64,000 nt of DNA from Phocaeicola vulgatus (lineage in GTDB: Bacteria; Bacteroidota; Bacteroidia; Bacteroidales; Tannerellaceae). The translations under genes and the position numbers were made by a program. The notes under the pieces were generated by a model that saw only the letters and a list, made by a program, of their open reading frames with translations, did not search any database and was not told where the DNA came from. Every line of letters begins with the position of its first letter. Position 1 is the stretch's first letter. This document shows, piece by piece, positions 36,311 to 45,838 of the stretch. The stretch spans positions 513,001 through 577,000 of the forward strand of contig CP091733.1 of NCBI GenBank assembly GCA_022009975.1, written 5' to 3'.

Positions 36311-37807
36311 TTATTTTACAAATTTATTGATGGCATCGATGTATGCTTCTACGGAAGCGGCAATGATATCGGTATTGGCGCCAAAGCCGTAGTAGACGTG
36401 TCCGTCATATTCTACTTGCATGTGTACTTTCCCGACGTCGTCGCTGCCTTTGCTGATGGCTTGGATGGTGAATTCCCTCAATACCATCTGGCGGTGTATG
36501 ATATATTTCAATGCTTTGATGGCTGCATCGACCGGACCATTGCCGGTTGCCGCTGCTTCAAACTTCTCGCCTGCTATGTTCAAGCCGAGGCTGGCAACGG
36601 AGCGGACGCCCACGCCGCTGGTCACTTGCAAATATTCCAGTTTGATGTGGTGATTTTGTGTGCGGTCGGCACCCGCCAATACCATGACATCATCGTCTGT
36701 AATCTCTTTCTTCTTGTCAGCCAACTTTAGGAAATCTTCGTAGACCTTGTCCAGTTTCTCCTGTTCCATCTCGATGCCCAACACATGCAGGCGGTGCTTC
36801 AAGGCTGCTCGTCCGCTGCGGGCTGTCAATACGATGGCATTGTCGTCGATGCCCACGTCTTTCGGATTGATAATCTCGTAGGTCTGTACATTCTTCAACA
36901 CGCCGTCTTGGTGGATGCCCGAAGAGTGGGCGAAGGCATTGCGCCCCACGATGGCCTTGTTCGGTTGGACAGGCATGTTCATCAAGCTGGAGACCATGCG
37001 GCTGATTCCGTAGATTTTGGTGGTGTTGATGTTGGTGACGATGTCGCACTCCTTGTGGCTCTTGAATATCATGGCAATCTCTTCCAAGGAAGTGTTCCCG
37101 GCACGTTCACCGATTCCATTGACAGTCACCTCTACTTGGCGTGCCCCGTTCAAGACTCCCTGCGCCGTGTTGGCTGTCGCCATGCCTAAATCGTTATGGC
37201 AGTGGGTAGACAAGATGGCTTTGTCCAAGCCGTCCACATGCTCCATCAAGTATTTGATTTTGGCGCCATATTCGTCCGGCAAGCAATATCCGGTGGTATC
37301 CGGGATGTTGACCACCGTGGCTCCGGCTTTGATGACTGCTTCGACGACACGGGCTAAATATTCATTGTCCGTTCGGCCGGCATCTTCGCAGTAGAACTCC
37401 ACATCTTCCACATATCTCTTGGCGTATTTGGTAGCTGCTATGGCGCGTTCGATAATCTCCTCGCGGGTGGAGTTGAACTTGTAGCGGATATGAGGGTCGG
37501 ATGTGCCGATTCCAGTGTGGATGCGTCCCCTTTTGGCAAACTTCAACGCCTCGGCTGCCACGTCTATGTCTTTTTCAACGGCACGGGTGAGTGCGCAGAT
37601 GGTAGGCCAAGTAACGGCTTTGGATATTTCCACTACGCTCTTGAAGTCTCCCGGGCTTGAAATAGGGAAGCCTGCTTCAATCACATCCACGCCCAAGGTC
37701 TCGAGAGCCTTCGCCACTTGGATTTTCTCTACTGTGTTTAATTGACATCCCGGCACCTGTTCGCCGTCTCGCAATGTCGTGTCGAAAATAAATAACCTGT
37801 CTGACAT
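36311..37807 (-). CDS. leuA: 2-isopropylmalate synthase
   Basis: Condenses acetyl-CoA with 2-oxoisovalerate, the committed step of leucine synthesis. It begins MSDRLFIFDTTLRDGEQVPG. HCHNDLGMATANT and NGIGERAGNTSLEE mark the active site. The C-terminal LeuA-dimer domain (about 380-498) is the usual leucine feedback site. At 498 aa it is intact. It is the first structural gene of leuA-leuC-leuD-leuA2/cimA-leuB and lies downstream of a leader peptide and attenuator. Confidence 0.95.
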   Translation of the reverse strand: MSDRLFIFDTTLRDGEQVPGCQLNTVEKIQVAKALETLGVDVIEAGFPISSPGDFKSVVEISKAVTWPTICALTRAVEKDIDVAAEALKFAKRGRIHTGIGTSDPHIRYKFNSTREEIIERAIAATKYAKRYVEDVEFYCEDAGRTDNEYLARVVEAVIKAGATVVNIPDTTGYCLPDEYGAKIKYLMEHVDGLDKAILSTHCHNDLGMATANTAQGVLNGARQVEVTVNGIGERAGNTSLEEIAMIFKSHKECDIVTNINTTKIYGISRMVSSLMNMPVQPNKAIVGRNAFAHSSGIHQDGVLKNVQTYEIINPKDVGIDDNAIVLTARSGRAALKHRLHVLGIEMEQEKLDKVYEDFLKLADKKKEITDDDVMVLAGADRTQNHHIKLEYLQVTSGVGVRSVASLGLNIAGEKFEAAATGNGPVDAAIKALKYIIHRQMVLREFTIQAISKGSDDVGKVHMQVEYDGHVYYGFGANTDIIAASVEAYIDAINKFVK

Positions 37808-37838
37808 ATTTTATACTTGTTTGTTGCTTTATGGATAA

Positions 37839-37872
37839 TAAAAAAACCTTTCTCGCTCGGAAGCAAGAAAGG
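37839..37872 (-). terminator. Attenuator terminator of the leucine operon
   Basis: On the minus strand CCTTTCTTGCT pairs with AGCGAGAAAGG (one mismatch), followed by seven T. It lies 32 bases before leuA, inside the transcript leader. The upstream GGAAGTAAG can instead pair with CTTGCTTCC of this stem, an antiterminator arrangement. Confidence 0.8.
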
Positions 37873-37913
37873 CTTTCAATCTTTAGTTACTCATGACAGA
37901 ATCACGCACCGTC

Positions 37914-37994
37914 TTACTTCCCATTCTGATGTCGGAATAGAATAATAATAATGGCCAAAGCCTGCAATCGGATGTTTTGTAAATTCTGTAACAT
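37914..37994 (-). CDS. leuL: Leucine operon leader peptide (26 aa)
   Basis: A short frame starting ATG at 37994 encodes MLQNLQNIRLQALAIIIILF and then RHQNGK before TAA. It has five Leu codons and five Ile codons, four of the Ile codons consecutive (ATT ATT ATT ATT), then CTA. It lies about 20 bases downstream of a promoter and 42 bases upstream of a terminator stem. This matches the classic leader-peptide attenuation layout: starved ribosomes stall on Leu or Ile codons and favour the antiterminator. The frame is too short for routine gene finding. The symbol follows the enterobacterial analogue and implies no homology. Confidence 0.75.
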   Translation of the reverse strand: MLQNLQNIRLQALAIIIILFRHQNGK

Positions 37995-38016
37995 TCTTTT
38001 TCTGTTTATAACGCTG

Positions 38017-38046
38017 CAAAGATACTTCCTTTTCTGGAATATCAAA
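38017..38046 (-). promoter_or_regulatory. Promoter of the leucine operon
   Basis: On the minus strand TTTG (38043-38046) and TATCTTTG (38017-38024), 18 bases apart, fit the consensus. The rest of the 38047-38325 intergenic region is AT-rich with no further gene seen. Confidence 0.7.
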
Positions 38047-38325
38047 GATTTTCGCTCTCTTTTTTATCAAAAAAAATTACGAAACGTAATTAATGCCGTT
38101 GAAAAGTAATGAAATTCGTACTTTTATATAGGGTTTGTCCTAAGATTTACAACTTTTGCGGCTTGTTTCCCTTTTCTTGTCCGGCAAGTTCCTTCACGGG
38201 CGGAAATAGGAGCAGAGTACATAAATTCAGGTATTTGTCTTGTGTAAAATACACTTTTATAGGTATTGATGGATGAAAAAGAATCCATGATATTTGCATT
38301 GGTTAATTCATAATATTAAAGTGTA

Positions 38326-38835
38326 ATGAAGAAAGTAGGAATCTTTTTTGGATCTTCATCCGGGACGACTGAAGACATTGCGGGTCGTATTGCCGGAAAG
38401 TTGGGCGTTTCGGGCGCTGATATATATAATGTAGGTTCTGTAGAAGCCGGTGCCGTGCAAAACTATGACGTGCTGTTGTTGGGCAGTTCGACTTGGGGCG
38501 CCGGCGACTTACAGGATGATTGGTATGATTTCCTACCTAAATTGAGGAAAGAAGATTTATCGGGCAAGCTGGTCGCTCTTTTTGGCTGTGGCGACTCTTC
38601 TTCGTTTGGCGACACCTTTTGTGATGCCCTTGGCACCATTTATGCGGATTTGAAGGATACAGGTTGCCAGTTTATCGGACGGACAGCTCTCGGTGGTTAT
38701 TCTTTCGATGGATCCTCTTCGGTTGTCAATGGCGAATTTATCGGCTTGGCGTTGGATGAAATGAATGAAAGTGACCTTACGGAAGGGCGTTTGGATGCTT
38801 GGATTGCCCGTTTGAAGGACGAAGGTCTTGAATGA
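38326..38835 (+). CDS. fldA: Flavodoxin
   Basis: Small FMN-binding electron carrier of the long-chain flavodoxin family (169 aa). The phosphate-binding loop is FFGSSSGTTEDIA at residues 6-18. LLLGSSTWGAGDLQDDWYDF holds the first isoalloxazine-contacting Trp, and FGCGDSSSFGDTFCDAL the second loop. It is cytoplasmic, replacing ferredoxin in low-iron redox reactions. It is monocistronic; the next gene has its own promoter. Confidence 0.93.
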   Translation: MKKVGIFFGSSSGTTEDIAGRIAGKLGVSGADIYNVGSVEAGAVQNYDVLLLGSSTWGAGDLQDDWYDFLPKLRKEDLSGKLVALFGCGDSSSFGDTFCDALGTIYADLKDTGCQFIGRTALGGYSFDGSSSVVNGEFIGLALDEMNESDLTEGRLDAWIARLKDEGLE

Positions 38836-38871
38836 AAAGGGAGCGGTTTTCTTCATTTTAATAATTATTTG

Positions 38872-38879
38872 TACATTTG
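38872..38879 (+). promoter_or_regulatory. -7 box of the DUF187 glycosidase-like gene
   Basis: TACATTTG matches TAnnTTTG, 20 bases before the start codon. Confidence 0.5.
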
Positions 38880-38899
38880 CCGCGGATAACTAAATTAAG

Positions 38900-40377
38900 A
38901 TGAAGAAAATCGTTCTCTTTCTATTTCTCTGTCTGTTTGTGTTGGATTCAGCTGCTGTCAAGCCCCTGAAGACAGAAATACGTGCTGTGTGGTTGGCGAC
39001 GGTATATGGATTGGATTGGCCTCGCCGGACTGCAACGAATGACGCTTCCCGGAAATTGCAACAACAGGCGTTGTGCGAGATGTTGGACAAGCTGCAAGAG
39101 GCAAACTTCAATACGGTTTTCTTCCAAGCCCGCCTGCGTGGGGATGTGGCATACCGCTCTTCCATCGAGCCTTTTTCCTATGTGTTCACAGGAAAGGAGG
39201 GAGGTTCTCCGGGTTACGACCCTTTGGCTTTTGCCATTGAGGAGTGCCACAAGAGGGGAATGGAGTGCCATGCGTGGTTCGTGACTTTCCCGTTGGGCAA
39301 AGATGAGCATGTGCGGAAAATGGGCAAGAAGTCTTTGGTCAAGCGGATGCCGCAGCTCTGCAAGAAGCACAATGGCGAGTGGTATTTGGATCCCGGTGTG
39401 CCCGGCACTTCGGACTATATCTTGTCTCTTGTGCGTGAGGTCGTGAGCAGCTATGACATAGACGGCATACATTTGACTATATCCGTTATCCCGAGGATGC
39501 CAAACGTTTCCCTGATAAGAGGAATTACCAGAAATATGGGAAAAAGGTGAGTTTGGACGATTGGCGCAGGGATAATATCAATAAGATGGTCGCCCGGATT
39601 TACGACACTGTCAAGGCGATGAAGCCGTGGGTGCAGGTGAGTAGTTCTCCTTTGGGCAAATACAACAGGATTCCCGAAGTCCCGAATGCGGGTTGGACTG
39701 CTTATGAAAGCGTATTCCAGGATCCTTCCCAATGGTTCCGTGCCGGCAAGCAAGACATGATTCTCCCGATGATGTACTATCTCCATAAGAATTTCTTCCC
39801 CTTTGTCGATAACTGGGTGGCGAATAGCAATGGCAGGTTGATTGTCCCCGGTTTGGGTGCTTACCGCCTGTTGAAAGAGGAGGCGGATTGGACGTTGAAC
39901 GATTTGACTGACCAGATTGATTATAGCCGCTATTACGGAGGTGCCGGTTGTGCTTTCTTCCGTGCGGGCAATGTGCTTTCCAATGAGAAAGGAATCTACG
40001 ATGAGTTGAAAAACAATTATTACCTTTATCCTGCCCAGTTGCCACCTTTGAAATGGCTGGATGATTCGGTGCCGCATGCTCCCGAAGAGGTCAAGGTGGA
40101 ACGCCAAGGAAATGAATTACGGTTGAGCTGGGACAAACCGGCAACCGAGACGCAGGATTTGACTTATACCTTATATTATACGATAAAGGACACTTTGGAC
40201 TTGGAAGACCCAAAGAACATTTTGGCAACCCATTTCCAAGGCAATGAATTGTTCATCTCCGTGCCGGAAGGGAAAGAGTTGGGTTATACATTTGTCGTCA
40301 CCTCTTCTTCCCGCTACCATATCGAGAGCGCCCCGTCCCGTGAAACCTTCTACTATTTGTCCAAATATGTGAAATGA
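38900..40377 (+). CDS. Secreted glycosyl-hydrolase-like protein, DUF187/YngK family (one frameshift)
   Basis: Family 10-like glycosylhydrolase (DUF187/YngK), a TIM-barrel group loosely tied to cell-wall or glycan hydrolysis. A signal peptide (KKIVLFLFLCLFVLDSAAV) precedes EIRAVWLATVYGLDWPRR, the family start. The frame breaks near 39477 inside the conserved GIHLDYIRYP motif. One extra G (GIHL then DYIRYPEDAKRFPDK) restores it. The C-terminal part from about residue 390 looks like a fibronectin type III domain. Full length is about 492 aa. It is convergent with the beta-propeller glycosidase gene. Confidence 0.85.
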
Positions 40378-40386
40378 AGCCAACAT

Positions 40387-40429
40387 AAAAGGGGCTGCAT
40401 CAAAACTTCCATTTTAACACAGCCTCTTC
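40387..40429. terminator. Bidirectional hairpin terminator
   Basis: AAAGGGGCTG pairs with CAGCCTCTT and CAAAA with TTTTA across the loop. It lies between convergent glycosidase-like genes. Confidence 0.65.
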
Positions 40430-40447
40430 TCTTTCCATAATATCCAA

Positions 40448-42139
40448 TCAGCGTCCAATCATATCCACGCCTTTGGCATTGAGTCCGGGTCCGCCTCCGG
40501 CAGTGAATCCGCGGCTCTCTCCGGAAGCCCAAGGGGAAATCCAGAAGGCATAGAGGTCGCCTCGGGTGAGATAGAACTTCGCACGGATGATGCGGCTCTT
40601 CAATTCGGAGAGGTCACTCTTTCCTTTCCATGTAATCATTTGCTTGGTTTGGTCGGCATTCCGCATGGCTACGCAGTCGTCTTTGGTGAAGCCGGGGATG
40701 GGATGGTTGTCGGCATCGAGCAACTCCACTTTCAGCATAGCCCCTTTTCCCTTCACATCGGCATTGACGAAGAAGTAGCTGCCGTCGAACGATAACTTCT
40801 CGGTTGTCAGATATCCCTCATTCTTGTTGGCATGCATCGACACGAAACCATCACGGCGCAAGGTGGCAAGTCCTGTGGAAGAATAGCTGTCCCACATAAT
40901 CTTGTTCAGCCGTCTGCCCGAACTGTAGAAATAGAGCGAGTCGCCCACGATGAGCGGTGTCCCGTTGATGGATTGCATATTGCCCCAGTTCCATGCGCCT
41001 TCCGTCTCGTTGACATCCATGAACGGCTGGTGCGAGGGGCGATAGAAATGGAATCCGTCGCGGCTGTAACCCAATTCTATCACATTGCGCTTCTGGATGC
41101 CGTCTCGTTCGCATATATTGTTCTCCGGCCCGCACCAAGCGGCATATTGTCCCAACATGATGCTCTCGTAGGCAATGGCGTCGAAGTTATATATTGCCGG
41201 CTCGACTTCCGGATATTTCGGGTGGCGCAGCTCCTTGTCGTCGGGAGAGAACCAGAAATGGATGTATTTGTCATCGTTCTGCCAGAAGGGGCGGTGTGCC
41301 ACACTTACCAAAGTGGCAGGGTCGGCATCCTCTGCATAGTAACGGGAACGGGATGAGACAGGCGATTCTCCACGAATGCTCAACACCCAACGTTGCGTGA
41401 ACGGATTGTAGAAGGCAGTGGTGCGGTCGTTCACTTCGCCCGACTGAGCCACGCCCCGGCTCCATTTGCGTCCGTCCGCACTATATTTAAGTACGATTTG
41501 CCAGCTGTAGCTTTGTCCTCTGCTGTCACGGGGCATGATTTGCACGATGAACATCTTCCATCTCCGTTCCGGGTTTGTCTCGTTGCGGTCGAGCCACACC
41601 GTAGCCGCATCGCGCCGGCAAGTGTCCACGATGTTGGTCCCCGGCACCACGTCGAGCTTCACCTTGTTCCATTTCTTGCCATCTTTCGACTCGGCATAAC
41701 AGGTGTAGAATGTCTGGTTGTTTTGTTTGTGCATCATTCCCGCTCCAGCGAGATACCACATCTTGAACACGTTCTCCTTCTCGTCATACCAAATGCCATC
41801 GCTGAACGGTGAGGCGTATGGCGCTCCTTCCGTAGTCTTTTCCCACTCTTCGGTTGGCTCCATCACCGGATTCAGGTGGTAGAAGTTGGGCGTATGGAAC
41901 ACCGTCTGTAGATTGGTGGAACTGATCAGGAACGAATCGACGAAAAGTTGCCTGCCGTTGTTCACTGGTAGCACTTCGAGTTTGTGGTCAAGATAGGGAA
42001 CTGGCATTTCATGCCTTTCCGTTGGCAACGGATAGTGTGGAGGCCACACCGAGGGCAATGTGATGCCGTTGTTCAGCGTCTGTGCCGTTGATGTGATGGC
42101 AACCGACGTAAGAAATAACGTTTGAAAGAATCTTTTCAT
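40448..42139 (-). CDS. Secreted beta-propeller glycosidase-like protein (GH32/43-like fold)
   Basis: A 563-aa exported protein with signal peptide MKRFFQTLFLTSVAITSTAQ. The body has repeating blades typical of five-bladed beta-propeller glycosidases: FVDSFLISSTNL, NPVMEPTEEWEK, DGIWYDEKENVFKMWYLAG, and YSADGRKWSRG twice in variant form. The C-terminal region is a beta-sandwich. The closest named group I can suggest is GH32/GH43-like; no family is assigned and substrate is unknown. It is divergent from susC-susD, so it is probably the enzyme of that glycan-use locus. It is intact. Confidence 0.7.
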   Translation of the reverse strand: MKRFFQTLFLTSVAITSTAQTLNNGITLPSVWPPHYPLPTERHEMPVPYLDHKLEVLPVNNGRQLFVDSFLISSTNLQTVFHTPNFYHLNPVMEPTEEWEKTTEGAPYASPFSDGIWYDEKENVFKMWYLAGAGMMHKQNNQTFYTCYAESKDGKKWNKVKLDVVPGTNIVDTCRRDAATVWLDRNETNPERRWKMFIVQIMPRDSRGQSYSWQIVLKYSADGRKWSRGVAQSGEVNDRTTAFYNPFTQRWVLSIRGESPVSSRSRYYAEDADPATLVSVAHRPFWQNDDKYIHFWFSPDDKELRHPKYPEVEPAIYNFDAIAYESIMLGQYAAWCGPENNICERDGIQKRNVIELGYSRDGFHFYRPSHQPFMDVNETEGAWNWGNMQSINGTPLIVGDSLYFYSSGRRLNKIMWDSYSSTGLATLRRDGFVSMHANKNEGYLTTEKLSFDGSYFFVNADVKGKGAMLKVELLDADNHPIPGFTKDDCVAMRNADQTKQMITWKGKSDLSELKSRIIRAKFYLTRGDLYAFWISPWASGESRGFTAGGGPGLNAKGVDMIGR

Positions 42140-42578
42140 CTTATAAAGTGTTTACATTATATAATGTGCAAAGTTAATCATTTATTTTACTATCTTCTCC
42201 TAATTACACCCTCAGAGAACTTTCACCAACTTTTGACATAATTCTTTCGTTAGATTTGAAAATAATATATAATCCCCCTGTGATATGATATAAAAAACAG
42301 GTATTGCCAATAATCAATCTATAGAAATGTAATAAAAATATTTCATGTTAAAATCCTATTTTTGAAGAAAAACAAATGTATTTAGTTTAAGGAAATATTT
42401 TATGCAAATAGTTATAAAGTGTACCTGTTTTTATGTGAATTTAATTGGAAGCCAAATAAATGCGAATAAAAAATTTTGTCTGTTTTTGTTGTTTGTTTGC
42501 GATTTATGCATTGGAGTATGTGTTTCTTGCAAATAGAGATGTCCAATTTTAAAAGTATTAATTAAAAAGAGCAAATTT
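42140..42578. promoter_or_regulatory. Divergent control region between the glycosidase-like gene and susC
   Basis: An AT-rich region of 439 bases. The minus-strand gene has a -7 box TAACTTTG (42169-42176). For susC the only candidate is TTTG at 42232-42235 with TAGATTTG at 42251-42258; its 15-base spacer is short and the leader would exceed 300 bases. No regulator gene is present. Confidence 0.4.
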
Positions 42579-45500
42579 ATGAAAGAAAGGTTACTAATGC
42601 TATTGGCATGCTTCTTCCTTAGCATGGGATTAGTATGCGCTCAGACAATCACTGTTTCGGGTACGGTGATTTCTGCAGAGGACAATGAGCCGATTGTTGG
42701 GGCTTCAGTTTTCGTCCAAGGTACAACTCTTGGAACTGTTACCGATATGGACGGTCGGTATACTATTAACAATGTCCCTGCTAATTCAAAGATTTTGGTA
42801 ATATCCTATGTGGGTATGAAATCTCAGGAATTGGCAATCAAGAGTGGTCCACAAAAAGTTGTGATGCACAGTAATACGGAAATGATTGATGAAGTCGTTG
42901 TTGTGGCTTATGGTACACAGAAGAAATCATCCTTCACCGGTGCTGCTTCCACAGTGGGTGCTCAATCTATCGAGAAACGTGCAATCTCCAACGTAACTGC
43001 TGCTTTGGAAGGTAATGCTTCCGGAGTTCAGGTGACAGCTGCTACTGGACAGCCTGGTGAATCATCTTCTGTCCGTATTCGTGGTTTTGGTTCTGTCAAC
43101 GCATCCAATGCTCCTTTATATGTAGTGGACGGAACAATTTACAATGGTAGCATAGGTGACATCAACCCTGCTGATATTGAGTCTATGACAGTTTTGAAAG
43201 ACGCAGCTTCCACTTCTTTGTATGGTTCAAGTGCCGGTAACGGTGTTATCTTGATTACTACGAAGAAAGGTAAAGAGTCTGCCGGGACAGGTCTTAGCTT
43301 GACTATCAACCAAGGTTGGTCAAAGAGAGCTTATAATGATTATGCCAAGGTGGGAATTAATGACTTCTATATTTTGCAATGGGAGATGTTGAAGAATTCC
43401 TATGTCTCAGCTGGCAAGGATGCTGCAACTGCTGCTTCATTGGCTTCTTCTAAAATTGGGGATTTATTGGTGTATAATCCTTTCGTTGGTGTAGCAAACG
43501 ATGCTATTGTTGGAACAGATGGTAAATTGAACTCTGCTGCTAAAACTTTGAAGTGGGGTGATGACTTGGATTGGGAAGATGAAGCATTCAAGACCGGTTA
43601 CCGTCAGGAATATAACTTGAGCTATAATACAAAGACTGACAAGAGTGATACTTATGCATCTATTGGTTATTTGAAAGATGATGGTTACATGATCAAGACT
43701 GACTTCGAACGTTATTCTGGCCGTTTGAATTATAACGTATATCCAGTTAAATGGTTAAAGACTGGTTTGAACTTGGGCGTAACCCGTACGGTTTCCAATT
43801 ATTCTTCTTCAACTGCAAGTAGTTCAAGTTCATATAACAACTTGACACGTTACATCCGTACGATGGCTCCTATTTACCCTGTTCACAAGCACGATTTGCA
43901 AACTGGTGCTTATTTGGATGCTAAAGGAAAAGTAACTACCAATCCGAGTGAATATGTTTATGACTACGAAGGTGCTCGTTTGTCAAATACAGGTCGTGAT
44001 GCGGTAGCTGAAACAGTGTTGAATAACCGTGATTTTGTTCGTTCTAACCAGACAGGACACACTTATTTGACTTTGACTCCGATTGAAGGTTTGAACCTTA
44101 CTGCCAACTACTCTATCAATAATGTTGATTACCGTGGTAAAGTGTATGAAAACCCTTATGTAGGTGATGGTACTGCAGGTCCGGGTCGTTTGAACCAAAC
44201 TTCCACCCGTTCATTGACACAGACATTCAACCAGTTGATTTCTTATAACAGATCTTTTGGAAATCACAACTTCGATGTTTTGGTGGGACATGAAAACTAT
44301 TCTTATAAGTATGAGTATCTGTATGGTATGAAGACCCAGGAAACAATTGCTGGCATGTATGAGTTTGGTAACTTCGTAAACATCAGTTCTCTTAGCTCTT
44401 ATACAGATGAATACAAGAAGGAAGGTTACTTCACTCGTATCAACTATGATTACAATCATAAGTATTACGGTTCTCTTTCTTATCGTCGTGATGGTTCATC
44501 TCGTTTCTCAAAAGACAACCGCTGGGGTAATTTCTGGTCATTCGGTGCAAGCTGGAGAATCAGTGAAGAGGATTTCATGAAAGACTTACAATGGGTGAAC
44601 AATTTGAAATTGCGTGCTTCTTATGGTGAAACTGGTAATGATGCTATCTTGGATAGTGATGGTGATGCTGACTATTATCCATATCAGACTCTGTATTATT
44701 TAGGTTATAAGAATGGTACGGAAGCAGGTGCTTTCTTCACGGTGATTGCCAATTCCAATTTGAAATGGGAAACTCAGGTTTCTACAGACGTCGCTCTTGA
44801 GTTTGGTTTGTTCGACCGTTTGACAGGTACAATCGAGTGGTTTAGAAAAGATTCAAAGGATTTGTTGTTTGATGTTTCACAGCCAGCTTCTGTCGGTGTA
44901 TCATCCATTATACAGAACATCGGTAAGGTTTCTAACTCAGGTGTTGAACTCGAATTGGATTATACCGCATTCAAGAATAGGGATTGGACAGTTTCTGTTG
45001 GCTTAAATGCTACATTCGTGAAGAATAAGATTAAGAAATTGCCGGCTTCTATGCAAGAACATGGTTATATCAATGGTTCTAAGAAATGGGAAGAAGGCAG
45101 ATCTATCTATGACTTCTGGCTTCGTCAATGGTACGGTGTAGATCCTCAAACAGGTAATGGCTTGTATGTTCCTGATTTAAGCAAGTATAACCAAGGAAAC
45201 ATTGGTACAGGAGAAGACAACATTACTCAGGCTCAGTATGATGCTTATAAGAAAACTGTTGTGAACGTGGATGGTAAGGAATTGACTAACTCTTATTCTT
45301 ATGCGAAATATGATTATAGCGGTTCTTCTATTCCTGATGTATTCGGTGGTTTCAATATCAAAGCAAGATATAAGAGCTTCGATTTGGCTGCTGTATTCTC
45401 TTACCAGTTGGGCGGCAAGCTTTTGGATAGCAATTACGGCACCATGATGGCTATGGGAGAATTTGGTTATGCCCAGAGTCCAGACTTGCTGAACGCATGG

Positions 45501-45824
45501 AAGAAGCCGGGAGATATCACAGATGTTCCTCGCGTAGACAACAACGCAACTCATTCTACCAATATTGGTCAAGGTATTTCAACTCGTTGGTTGACAAGCT
45601 CAAATTACTTAAACTTGAGATCTATTACTCTTGGTTATCAGTTGCCGAAGTCTTTGTTGAACAAGGTGATGATTAAGAGCGCACGTTTGAACTTGACAAT
45701 GGAGAACTTGTTCATGTTGAAGGCACGCCAAGGTTTGAACCCGATGGCAAACTACACTGGTCTTACTTATAATGAGTATATGCCGTCCCGTAATACTACG
45801 ATAGGACTTAATGTTTCATTCTAA
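42579..45824 (+). CDS. SusC-family TonB-linked outer-membrane transporter
   Basis: Imports glycans or other large nutrients across the outer membrane with its SusD partner. The signal peptide ends near CAQ (residue 22). A CarboxypepD_reg domain (about 25-105, VSGTVISAEDNEPIVGASVF) follows. The TonB plug (about 115-230) has the SusC signature DEVVVVAYGTQKKSSFTGA and LYVVDGTIYNG...IESMTVLKDAASTSLYGSSAGNGVILITTKKGK. The 22-stranded barrel runs to the terminal GLNVSF. At 1081 aa it is intact. susD follows 14 bases later. The glycan target is not readable. Confidence 0.95.
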   Translation: MKERLLMLLACFFLSMGLVCAQTITVSGTVISAEDNEPIVGASVFVQGTTLGTVTDMDGRYTINNVPANSKILVISYVGMKSQELAIKSGPQKVVMHSNTEMIDEVVVVAYGTQKKSSFTGAASTVGAQSIEKRAISNVTAALEGNASGVQVTAATGQPGESSSVRIRGFGSVNASNAPLYVVDGTIYNGSIGDINPADIESMTVLKDAASTSLYGSSAGNGVILITTKKGKESAGTGLSLTINQGWSKRAYNDYAKVGINDFYILQWEMLKNSYVSAGKDAATAASLASSKIGDLLVYNPFVGVANDAIVGTDGKLNSAAKTLKWGDDLDWEDEAFKTGYRQEYNLSYNTKTDKSDTYASIGYLKDDGYMIKTDFERYSGRLNYNVYPVKWLKTGLNLGVTRTVSNYSSSTASSSSSYNNLTRYIRTMAPIYPVHKHDLQTGAYLDAKGKVTTNPSEYVYDYEGARLSNTGRDAVAETVLNNRDFVRSNQTGHTYLTLTPIEGLNLTANYSINNVDYRGKVYENPYVGDGTAGPGRLNQTSTRSLTQTFNQLISYNRSFGNHNFDVLVGHENYSYKYEYLYGMKTQETIAGMYEFGNFVNISSLSSYTDEYKKEGYFTRINYDYNHKYYGSLSYRRDGSSRFSKDNRWGNFWSFGASWRISEEDFMKDLQWVNNLKLRASYGETGNDAILDSDGDADYYPYQTLYYLGYKNGTEAGAFFTVIANSNLKWETQVSTDVALEFGLFDRLTGTIEWFRKDSKDLLFDVSQPASVGVSSIIQNIGKVSNSGVELELDYTAFKNRDWTVSVGLNATFVKNKIKKLPASMQEHGYINGSKKWEEGRSIYDFWLRQWYGVDPQTGNGLYVPDLSKYNQGNIGTGEDNITQAQYDAYKKTVVNVDGKELTNSYSYAKYDYSGSSIPDVFGGFNIKARYKSFDLAAVFSYQLGGKLLDSNYGTMMAMGEFGYAQSPDLLNAWKKPGDITDVPRVDNNATHSTNIGQGISTRWLTSSNYLNLRSITLGYQLPKSLLNKVMIKSARLNLTMENLFMLKARQGLNPMANYTGLTYNEYMPSRNTTIGLNVSF

Positions 45825-45838
45825 AAAATTAATGGATT

